Below, in pieces: positions 33,755-41,045 of a DNA stretch of 64,000 nt. Below the pieces are notes generated by a model. It made no database searches. It was not told the DNA's origin and was given only the letters and a program-made list of their open reading frames with translations. Every line of letters starts with the position of its first letter. Within the stretch, counting starts at the first letter, position 1. The position numbers were made by a program, and so were the translations under genes. This DNA comes from Sphingomonas sp. HF-S4 (lineage in GTDB: Bacteria; Pseudomonadota; Alphaproteobacteria; Sphingomonadales; Sphingomonadaceae): contig NZ_JAWJEJ010000001.1 in assembly GCF_032911445.1 (NCBI RefSeq), positions 434,001 through 498,000 of the forward strand, in the 5' to 3' direction.

Positions 33755-34792
33755 GTGTCACGAAAGCCGCGCCCACGCAGCGCCACAATCAAGGATGTCG
33801 CGGCAAGGGTCGGCGTGTCCCCGATGACCGTCTCGCGCGTGATCAACGGACAAAGTGGCGTCGGTCCCGAAGCCCGGGCCGCGGTGGAGGAGGCCATTCG
33901 CGCGCTTGGCTATACGCCCAACGTCGCGGCGCGCAGCCTGGTGACTGCGGCCGAGCCCAGGATCGGGGTGATCTATTCCAATCCCAGCGCGGCGTTCATG
34001 AGCGACTTCCTGATCGGGGTGTTCGAGGAGGCGTCCGCGCGGGGCGTTCGCTTGACCCTCTTGAAAGGCGAGGGTGGCAAGCCCCCCGCCGAGGCGCAGA
34101 TCGCAAAGCTAGCGGCCTCGGGCGTGGCGGGGTTCCTCGTGACGCCGCCGCTGGGCGAGTCCGCCGCGATGCTCGAAGTGCTCGGCGAGACCGGACTGCC
34201 GATGGCGGCGGTCGGTGCGCATGGTGTGGCGAAGGCGATCTGCGTGCGGATCGACGATCGCCGTGCCGCCTATGAGATGACCCGGCACCTGATCGACCTC
34301 GGGCATCGACGCCTGGGCTTCATCGTCGGCAATCCGGACCAGGCGGCGAGCGCCGAGCGGCTCGCCGGCTTTCGCGCCGCTGCGGACGAGATGGGCGATG
34401 TCGAAGTCGTGATCGCGCAGGGGGATTTCAGCTTCGCCTCGGGGTTGAAGGCGGCCGAGGCGTTGCTCGACGCCGATCCGATGCCTTCGGCGATCTTTGC
34501 CAGCAACGACGATATGGCGGCGGCGGTCGTCTCGGTCGCGCACCGCCGCCAGCTCGACGTGCCGAATGCGCTGACCGTCGCCGGTTTCGACGATACGCCC
34601 GCGGCAGTGATGCTGTGGCCGCCGCTGACGACGGTGCACCAGCCGGTCCGCGCGCTGGCGTCGGAAGCGCTGCGCCTGCTGGCCGCAGAGATCGCTGCGC
34701 CTGAGGGGGCGACGGCCGTGCACGTCGATCGGGTGCTGGAGCATGGCATTGTCAAACGACAGTCCAGCGCGGTGTACCGCGTTCGTCCGTAA
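33755..34792 (+). CDS. LacI-family transcriptional regulator
   Basis: The 345-residue protein has an N-terminal LacI helix-turn-helix ('SATIKDVAARVGVSPMTVSR', 'VINGQSGVGPEARAAVEEAI', then the hinge 'LGYTPNVAARSLV'). A periplasmic-binding-protein-like sensor domain follows ('RIGVIYSNPSAAFMSDFLIG' to 'TVHQPVRALASEALRLL'). It would repress or activate the glycan locus in response to a sugar ligand. Start: GTG 33755 has AAGGGA at a good distance; TTG 33752 is directly adjacent. It is 41 bases after paralogue 2, on the same strand. Candidate operators are at 23767 and 27583. Confidence 0.93.
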   Translation: MSRKPRPRSATIKDVAARVGVSPMTVSRVINGQSGVGPEARAAVEEAIRALGYTPNVAARSLVTAAEPRIGVIYSNPSAAFMSDFLIGVFEEASARGVRLTLLKGEGGKPPAEAQIAKLAASGVAGFLVTPPLGESAAMLEVLGETGLPMAAVGAHGVAKAICVRIDDRRAAYEMTRHLIDLGHRRLGFIVGNPDQAASAERLAGFRAAADEMGDVEVVIAQGDFSFASGLKAAEALLDADPMPSAIFASNDDMAAAVVSVAHRRQLDVPNALTVAGFDDTPAAVMLWPPLTTVHQPVRALASEALRLLAAEIAAPEGATAVHVDRVLEHGIVKRQSSAVYRVRP

Positions 34793-34838
34793 CCGAACCG
34801 GGGTTGATCCGGCGCGGCACACGCGCTTTTAGGGGCGG

Positions 34839-37217
34839 ATGACCTTTGCCTCCCTGGTGCCGCACCGGATGCGGCGGGCCGCAGGCGCGGCGTTGCTCCT
34901 TGCGGGTCTGGCGGCCGCTCCGGCCGGCGCAGCCGACTCCGCCTTCGACCTGCCGGGACCGGGACTGCGCGTGACCGTGACGCGGGGCACCGTGACACTC
35001 CCGATCGCGCAGCTTCCCGATCTCGCTGCGGGGGATCGGATCGAGATTCATGCCGATCTGCCCGAGGATCAGCGCACTCGCTTCGTGCTGGTCTCGGCTT
35101 TCCTGAGCAGCGCGACCAATCCCCCGCCCAAGGAGTGGATCGAGGCGGCGGAAACCTGGAAGCGCAAGCAAAAGGATCGCGCGCTGACTCTCCGCGTGCC
35201 CGAGGGCGCGCGGCAGCTCGTGCTGTTTCTGGTGCCCGAAACGGGGGGCGCGACGGGGACGATCGCGGATGCAGTGCGCAACAAGCCCGGCGAGTTCGTC
35301 CGTGCCGCGCAGGCGATCAACCAGGCCTCGCTCGATCGCTCGCGCCTGGACGCGTTCGTCGCCGCGATCCGTGCGCAGGAGAACAAGGATCCCGCACATC
35401 TGAAGGCCATCGCGCCGATGCTCGCGCGCAGCCTGGCGATCAAGCTCAACGCCGAATGCCTCGACAAGGTCGTCGAGTTCCAGGCGGCGTGTCTTCTCGA
35501 GAACCGCGAATCGCTCGTCCTTGCCGATATGCACAGCAGCTCGGTCGCCGCGACGCTCGCCGGCGCGCCCACCGACCTGGCGCTGCAACTGAGCTACACG
35601 CGCGAAGCGGGCCTGGGCTATTACAGCCAGTATATCGCGGTGGTGCGCGACATTGCGCGGCTTTTCGGCGCGTTCAGCACACCGCAATTCCGCTATCTGC
35701 CCGCGCTGGGTCTGCAAGAGGGCGAGCGCATCGCACTGCTGCTCAATGCCGCGCCGTCCTTCGCCAAGCCCAAATCGGTTCTGGTGGCATCGATGCCCGC
35801 GATCGGCGCGGACAGCCTTCCCCGGCTGCGCGCGGCCAATGCGGCGCCCCTTTGCGGTGCCGATCCCAACCTGGTGCTCCCGGTGGAAGGCGCGCCGCTC
35901 ATCTATTCCACCGATTATGCCCGCAACATGGTGGTGCGGCTGAACGGTGCGGACGTGGCGCTCCAGGCGCGGGCCGATCGCGGCGGCTATGTACCGCGCA
36001 CGCCGATCGACCCGAGCCGCTTCCAGGGTAGCGTCGAGGGGCGCCTGCACGGGACATGGGGATATCAGGCGCTGACCGGGCCCGCGTTCGCCTTGCAGTT
36101 CCCCACGGCAGCGCCGTGGAAGGCAGGGCCCGAGGCGCCAAGCCTGGTCACAGGGCGCGACAACCCGCTCAAGCTCGAGGGGCCCGCGCCCGCCTGTGTA
36201 TCGAGCGTATCGATGCGCGTGGGCGATGGTCCCGCACAGCCAGTGAAGTTCAAGGCGGAGGAGGACGGCCTGGCGCTGACGCTTCCGCTCAAGGATGCGC
36301 GCCCGGGCGATGTGACGCTCGAGATCCGGCAGACCGGCCGGCCGGCGCCCGCCACGGTCGCGTTGCGCGCCTATCGCGAGGCGAGCCGTATCGCAGGGCT
36401 CGTGCTGCATGCCGGCGACAGCTGGGGCGAGCTTACCGGCCAGCGGCTCGATCAGGTGGCAAGCGTCGAGCTGGGCGGGCTCCGCCTGAAGCCGGATGGG
36501 TTGACTCGCGAGGGCGATACCGATCGGCTGCGGGTCGCCGGGGCAGGGGATGCCCCCGCGCCGGGCGAGGCGACTGCGCGAGTGGCGCTCAACGATGGCC
36601 GGACGCTCAGGCTCCCGGTCACGGTGCGGCCGCCACGCATTCGTGTGGAACTGCTCGACAAGGATGTCCGCGCGACCGCGCCTGCCTCGCAACTTCCGTT
36701 GGTGGCGGGAAACGCGTTGCTGCCGGACACCGCCCGCCTGCATTTCTCGCTGCGCGCCGCCAACGGAGCACTCTCGGCGCGCGACGCGATCGAAATCACA
36801 GGGCCAAGGGGACAGTCGCTTATCCTGAAAGCCGGGCCGAACCTGCAACTCCAGGGCGATACCGTCCTCGTCGCGACGCTGGATCCGGCCGCGTTGGGGC
36901 CCTCTGCCTTCGGTCCGCTGCGCTTCCGGCTGGTCCGCGAGGGAGAGGCGAGCGATTGGCGTCCGCTCATTACGCTGGCGCGGCTGCCAAAAATCGAGCG
37001 TGTCGATTGCGGCGCGCAGGGACGGTGCACGCTCACCGGCCAGTCCTTGTTCCTCATCGAGGCGATCGCGGGCACGCCGTCGTTCGATGGGCTCGTCCAG
37101 GTGCCCCAAGGCTTTACCGGCCGCACGATCGAGGTTCCCGCACCACAAGCGGGCAAGCTCTATATCCGGCTTCAGGACGCGCCGTCGGAAGTGGTGGAAC
37201 TGCCGACGGGGGGGTAA
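34839..37217 (+). CDS. Large exported protein of unknown function
   Basis: The 792-residue protein has a signal peptide (about 1-31, ...GAAD). No catalytic motif is recognised. The sequence reads as a series of beta-rich domains: an N-terminal 'GTVTLPIAQLPDLAAGDRIE' region, a long helical middle (about 150-260), then Ig-like or filamin-like repeats ('LRLPVTVRPPRIRVELLD', 'FRLVREGEASDWRPL'). A few cysteines occur late (CGAQGRC). ATG 34839 follows AGGGGCG. It comes 46 bases after LacI but ends convergent with the SUMT gene. It may be a surface or periplasmic scaffold; no function is claimed. Confidence 0.65.
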   Translation: MTFASLVPHRMRRAAGAALLLAGLAAAPAGAADSAFDLPGPGLRVTVTRGTVTLPIAQLPDLAAGDRIEIHADLPEDQRTRFVLVSAFLSSATNPPPKEWIEAAETWKRKQKDRALTLRVPEGARQLVLFLVPETGGATGTIADAVRNKPGEFVRAAQAINQASLDRSRLDAFVAAIRAQENKDPAHLKAIAPMLARSLAIKLNAECLDKVVEFQAACLLENRESLVLADMHSSSVAATLAGAPTDLALQLSYTREAGLGYYSQYIAVVRDIARLFGAFSTPQFRYLPALGLQEGERIALLLNAAPSFAKPKSVLVASMPAIGADSLPRLRAANAAPLCGADPNLVLPVEGAPLIYSTDYARNMVVRLNGADVALQARADRGGYVPRTPIDPSRFQGSVEGRLHGTWGYQALTGPAFALQFPTAAPWKAGPEAPSLVTGRDNPLKLEGPAPACVSSVSMRVGDGPAQPVKFKAEEDGLALTLPLKDARPGDVTLEIRQTGRPAPATVALRAYREASRIAGLVLHAGDSWGELTGQRLDQVASVELGGLRLKPDGLTREGDTDRLRVAGAGDAPAPGEATARVALNDGRTLRLPVTVRPPRIRVELLDKDVRATAPASQLPLVAGNALLPDTARLHFSLRAANGALSARDAIEITGPRGQSLILKAGPNLQLQGDTVLVATLDPAALGPSAFGPLRFRLVREGEASDWRPLITLARLPKIERVDCGAQGRCTLTGQSLFLIEAIAGTPSFDGLVQVPQGFTGRTIEVPAPQAGKLYIRLQDAPSEVVELPTGG

Positions 37218-37245
37218 AGCGAGCGCATGCGAACCGGTATGTGCG

Positions 37246-38016
37246 TCATGGCAGATGCTCCGCCAGCGTGGCGGCAGCCCGCGCGCCGTTGCTCGCCACT
37301 GCCTCGCCGACCAGCAGGAGGGTCGGCTTGTCCTCGGTGACGGCACCCACCGCGATCGGCAGCAGGTCGAGCCGGGTATGGAGCAACCGTTCGCCGGGCA
37401 GGCTGATGTCGCAGGCGATCAGCACCGGCGTCGCGCCGCTCAACCCTGCCGCGATCAACTGACGGCTGATCTCCCCCGCGGCACCACGGCCCATATAGAA
37501 GGCAGTGGTTGCGGTGGGATCGGCGAGCGTGGCCCAGTCTAGCGCCAGCTTCTCGCCGTTGCGCAGATGGGCGGTGACGAACTGGAGCCGTCGCGCCAGG
37601 CCACGCAGCGAAAGCGAGATGCCGGCCGAAGCCGCTGCCGCGCTGGCGGCAGTGATGCCGGGACAGATACGCGTGCGGATGCCGGCCGCAGACAGCGCGC
37701 CGATCTCTTCGGTCGAGCGGCCGAAGATCGAGGGATCGCCGCCCTTCAGCCGTACGATGCGTTCGCCGTTCAGCGCGGCCTCGACGAGCAGCACGTTGAT
37801 GGCGCTCTGGTCCTTCGAATGCCGGCCCGATCGCTTGCCCACGGGCACGAGGCGCACCTGTTCGGGGATCAGCGCCAGCACGCCCGGCCCGACCAATGCA
37901 TCGTAGAAGACGATGCTCGCAGTCCGCAGCAGTCGCTCGGCCTTGCGGGTGAGCAGATCGGGATCACCCGGTCCGGCACCGACCAGCCAGACGTCGCCGG
38001 GAAGAAACTCATCCAT
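37246..38016 (-). CDS. cobA: Uroporphyrinogen-III C-methyltransferase (SUMT)
   Basis: The 256-residue protein has the SAM-dependent tetrapyrrole methylase signatures 'VGAGPGDPDLLTRKAERLL' and 'RIVRLKGGDPSIFGR', plus 'ICPGITAASAAAASAGISLS'. It methylates uroporphyrinogen III to precorrin-2, the first step toward sirohaem, the cofactor of NirB. It is the last gene of the nitrate operon: its ATG overlaps the nasA stop by 8 bases, so it is translationally coupled. The stand-alone form has no CysG dehydrogenase/chelatase domain, which must be supplied elsewhere. Confidence 0.93.
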   Translation of the reverse strand: MDEFLPGDVWLVGAGPGDPDLLTRKAERLLRTASIVFYDALVGPGVLALIPEQVRLVPVGKRSGRHSKDQSAINVLLVEAALNGERIVRLKGGDPSIFGRSTEEIGALSAAGIRTRICPGITAASAAAASAGISLSLRGLARRLQFVTAHLRNGEKLALDWATLADPTATTAFYMGRGAAGEISRQLIAAGLSGATPVLIACDISLPGERLLHTRLDLLPIAVGAVTEDKPTLLLVGEAVASNGARAAATLAEHLP

Positions 38017-40645
38017 TGGCGGCACTCCTGTTTTCTTCGAGGATCCGGCGGATCGACGGTCGGCACGAGCCGCAATTGGTGCCTGCCGAAAGCGCGGCGC
38101 CCACAGCTTCGACGGTGGCGAGCCGCTGGCTGGCGATTGCTGCAACGATGGTCTTGAGACCGACATCGAAGCACAGGCAGATAGTCGGTCCGCGATCTTC
38201 GCGTGCCCCCGGCGGCGCGCCAGCGAGCAGCGCGGTGCTGGCGGCCTGGCCGAGTTGCTCGACCAGCCAGCCGCGGGTGGGGAGCATGCCGCGTTCGGTG
38301 CGGAACAAAGCGGCGGCTAGCCGGCCTTCGCGCATCACGGCGATCCGGTGCGAGCCGCGTGCGCGGTCGAAGCTTTCGATCCGTTGGCCGCGCGGGAGCT
38401 TCGCTTCGATCTCCCGCGCATCGCCGTCACCCGCCAGTTCGAATAGCGTGCCGCCGGGCACGGTGACGCGGGTGGCCCACAGGCAATCGGGGCGCTCTAT
38501 CGCTTCGGTTGTGATCAGGAAGCCCCGCCAGGCGGGTGCGACTGCTTCGATCTTCGCGGGGGTCGACTTGAACCCTGGCTGGCCCGAATGGGGATCGACG
38601 AGCGGGCGGGGGAGCAGCCCGGTGCGGCCGCCGGTCGACTGGCGGTCGGTCCAGTGGATCGGCGTGAAGATCTCGCCGCGGCGCTGGCCGGCGCTGGACT
38701 CGACGCGGAACAGGCTCTCCCCCTGCGGCGTCGAGACGCGGGCGAGGCCGCCATCGGCCAGGCCATAGGCGACCGCGTCTTCGGGATGGACCTCGACCAG
38801 GGGCTCCTCGCGGTGGCGCGAGAGCTTGGGGCTGAGGCCGGTGCGCGTCATCGTGTGCCACTGGTCGCGGTAGCGCCCGGTGTTGAGCGTCAGGGGCCAG
38901 TTGGCGAGCGGCGCGGGCAGCGGCATCTGCGTTACCGGCACCAGCCGCGCGCGGCCATCGGGGGTGGGGAAGCGGCCATCGGCAAAGGCGTCGCCGCCCC
39001 AGCGGAAGGGGGGCATCGCGTCATAATCGGCATTGCCGATCGCGACCTTGTCGCCCAGGTCGAACAGGCGCGCGCCATCGTTCTGATAGGTGGAGAGGCG
39101 GGCATGCTCGCGGAAAATGTCGGCGGGGCGGGCATAAGCGAAGGCGCCGGGCCAGCCCATGCGGCGGCCGACTTCCTTGACGATCCACCAGTCCGGCCGT
39201 GCCTCGCCGGGCGCTTCGAACAGGGCGCGCTGGCGGCTGACGCGGCGCTCCGAATTGGTGACCGTGCCGTCCTTCTCGCCCCAGCCGGTGGCGGGCAGGC
39301 GGACATGCGCGAAGGGCGTGCAATCGGTCTCGGCGATCACGTCGGAGATCGCGACGAACGGGCAGCGCGCCAGCGCCTCGCGCACCGCACCGGCATCGGG
39401 CATTGAGACGGCGGGGTTGGTCGCCATGATCCATAGCGCCTTGATCCGCCCCTCGCCCATCGCGCGGAACAGGTCGACTGCCTTGAGGCCGGGCTTGGGC
39501 GCGATCGTGGGCGAGGCCCAGAATCGCTGGACGCGCGCGCGGCTCTCCGGCGCGAAGTCCATGTGCGAGGCAAGGCTGGAAGCAAGACCACCGACTTCGC
39601 GCCCGCCCATCGCATTGGGCTGGCCGGTGATCGAGAAGGGCGCCGCGCCCGGCTTGCCGATCCGGCCGGTGGCGAGGTGGAGGTTGAGGATCGCATTGAC
39701 CTGGTCGGTGCCGCGGATCGATTGGTTGATGCCCTGGCTGAACAGCGTGATCGTGCGCGGATGTGCGGCGAACAGCTCGTAGAAGCGCCTGAGGTCGGCG
39801 GCCGGCACTTCGCATGTCCGTGCCACCGACCACAGGTCGCTCCCCTCTCCAACCTGGTCCCAGAAATTCTCGGGCATGCTGACGCTGCGGGCGAGATAGT
39901 CCAGGTCGATCAGCCCGGCTTCGCGGCAATGGGTCAGCAGCCCGTTCATCAGCGCGACGTCGCTGCCCGGCCGGATCGCGAGATGCAGATCGGCGCCTTC
40001 GCACGTCTCGGTGCGGCGCGGATCGATCACCACCAGCTTCGCCCCGGCATCGCAGCGTGCGCGGATGCGCTGATAGACGATCGGGTGACACCAGGCGGTG
40101 TTCGACCCGACCAGGATGATCAGGTCCGCGGCGTCGAGATCGTCATAGCTCGCCGGCACGACATCCTCGCCGAATGCGCGGAGCTGGCCGGCGACGGCGC
40201 TCGACATGCAGAGCCGCGAATTGGTGTCGATATTCCCCGAGCCGATGAAGCCCTTCATCAACTTGTTGGCGACGTAATAGTCCTCGGTGAGCAGCTGGCC
40301 CGAGACGTAGAAGGCGACGCTGTCCGGCCCGTGCTCGGCGATCGCCTGCTTGAAGCGCTTCGCGACCAAGTCGAGCGCCTTGTCCCAGCTCGCCCGGCGC
40401 TTGCCGATCATCGGATGGAGCAGGCGGCCTTCCAGGCCCACCGTCTCGCCGAGATGCGTGCCCTTGGAGCAGAGCCGGCCGCGATTGGCAGGATGCTCGG
40501 CGTCGCCCTTGATCTCGACCGCGCGCACGCCGGTGCGCGTCGCGACGATCCCGCAGCCAACGCCGCAATAGGCGCAGGTGGTGCGGACGGAAGCCCTCTC
40601 CCCTCCGGGGAGAGGGTTGGGAGAGGGGAAGTGCGGCGCATTCAC
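38009..40645 (-). CDS. nasA: Assimilatory nitrate reductase catalytic subunit
   Basis: The 878-residue molybdopterin oxidoreductase has an N-terminal [4Fe-4S] motif ('TTCAYCGVGCG'), molybdopterin-binding regions ('DTNSRLCMSSAVAGQ', 'INQSIRGTDQVNAILNLHLA', 'GTVTNSERRVSRQRALF'), and a C-terminal BFD-like [2Fe-2S] domain ('CLCFDVGLKTIV' and 'GTNCGSCRPSI') that takes electrons from a reduced partner. It is cytoplasmic, reducing nitrate to nitrite. Oddity: codons 5-14 fall inside a palindromic repeat, and the only start before the first cysteine cluster is ATG 40645, between two inverted repeat copies. Preceded by nirD. Confidence 0.95.
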   Translation of the reverse strand: MNAPHFPSPNPLPGGERASVRTTCAYCGVGCGIVATRTGVRAVEIKGDAEHPANRGRLCSKGTHLGETVGLEGRLLHPMIGKRRASWDKALDLVAKRFKQAIAEHGPDSVAFYVSGQLLTEDYYVANKLMKGFIGSGNIDTNSRLCMSSAVAGQLRAFGEDVVPASYDDLDAADLIILVGSNTAWCHPIVYQRIRARCDAGAKLVVIDPRRTETCEGADLHLAIRPGSDVALMNGLLTHCREAGLIDLDYLARSVSMPENFWDQVGEGSDLWSVARTCEVPAADLRRFYELFAAHPRTITLFSQGINQSIRGTDQVNAILNLHLATGRIGKPGAAPFSITGQPNAMGGREVGGLASSLASHMDFAPESRARVQRFWASPTIAPKPGLKAVDLFRAMGEGRIKALWIMATNPAVSMPDAGAVREALARCPFVAISDVIAETDCTPFAHVRLPATGWGEKDGTVTNSERRVSRQRALFEAPGEARPDWWIVKEVGRRMGWPGAFAYARPADIFREHARLSTYQNDGARLFDLGDKVAIGNADYDAMPPFRWGGDAFADGRFPTPDGRARLVPVTQMPLPAPLANWPLTLNTGRYRDQWHTMTRTGLSPKLSRHREEPLVEVHPEDAVAYGLADGGLARVSTPQGESLFRVESSAGQRRGEIFTPIHWTDRQSTGGRTGLLPRPLVDPHSGQPGFKSTPAKIEAVAPAWRGFLITTEAIERPDCLWATRVTVPGGTLFELAGDGDAREIEAKLPRGQRIESFDRARGSHRIAVMREGRLAAALFRTERGMLPTRGWLVEQLGQAASTALLAGAPPGAREDRGPTICLCFDVGLKTIVAAIASQRLATVEAVGAALSAGTNCGSCRPSIRRILEENRSAANG

Positions 40646-40689
40646 GGCTTTTGCCCCTCTCCCCGACCCTCTCCCCGGAGGGGAGAGGG
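40594..40689. repeat. Inverted pair of palindromic repeats around the nasA start
   Basis: Two elements lie head-on. Each has perfect 10-bp arms CCCTCTCCCC/GGGGAGAGGG with a three-base loop (40594-40616 and 40667-40689), and each is flanked inward by a purine- or pyrimidine-rich tail. The nasA ATG at 40645 lies between them. The arrangement is the same as the pair that encloses the DUF559 gene at 51774-52231, but without a gene inside. Confidence 0.75.
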
Positions 40690-40706
40690 AGAAAGAAGCG
40701 TCTCTC

Positions 40707-41045
40707 TCACGCCGCCGCCTTCAGCGTGCTCGCTCGGCAGATCAGCACGCGGCCGCCGCTGATCTTGGCCGGGATCACCGGGGTGCAGCCCTTGTCCTCG
40801 CCCTTCGCCTGGCCGGTCGCCAGCGCGATGTTCCAATTGTGCAGCGGGCAGGCGACGCTGTGGCCATGGACCAGCCCCGCGCTGAGCGGGCCGCCCTTGT
40901 GCGGGCAGCGATTGACCAGCGCGAACACCTTGTCGTCGCCTGTGCGGAACACGGCGATCTCCTCGCCGCCCTCGACCGGGACGGTGCGGCTGCCGCGCAC
41001 CGGGATCTCCTGCAGCCAGCCGATGTCGAGCCACTCGCCGATCAT
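40707..41045 (-). CDS. nirD: Nitrite reductase small subunit (Rieske-type)
   Basis: The 112-residue Rieske-fold protein has both cluster ligand pairs: C-P-H ('NRCPHKGGPLS') and C-P-L-H ('VACPLHNW'). It can therefore bind a [2Fe-2S] cluster, unlike some NirD proteins that lost the ligands. It partners NirB in NADH-dependent nitrite reduction in the cytoplasm. ATG 41045 overlaps the nirB stop (ATGA), so it is co-translated. Confidence 0.93.
   Translation of the reverse strand: MIGEWLDIGWLQEIPVRGSRTVPVEGGEEIAVFRTGDDKVFALVNRCPHKGGPLSAGLVHGHSVACPLHNWNIALATGQAKGEDKGCTPVIPAKISGGRVLICRASTLKAAA

Noticed and set aside
31653..33788. 711-residue minus-strand frame over the second fusion protein
   Set aside because: Antisense shadow; the plus strand encodes conserved beta-helix and propeller blocks shared with paralogue 1.
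34752..37346. 864-residue minus-strand frame opposite the large exported protein
   Set aside because: The plus-strand frame has a signal peptide and ribosome-binding site; the minus frame is Arg/His-rich with no recognisable feature.
38588..39406. Plus-strand frames over nasA
   Set aside because: Shadows of a well-conserved molybdoenzyme.
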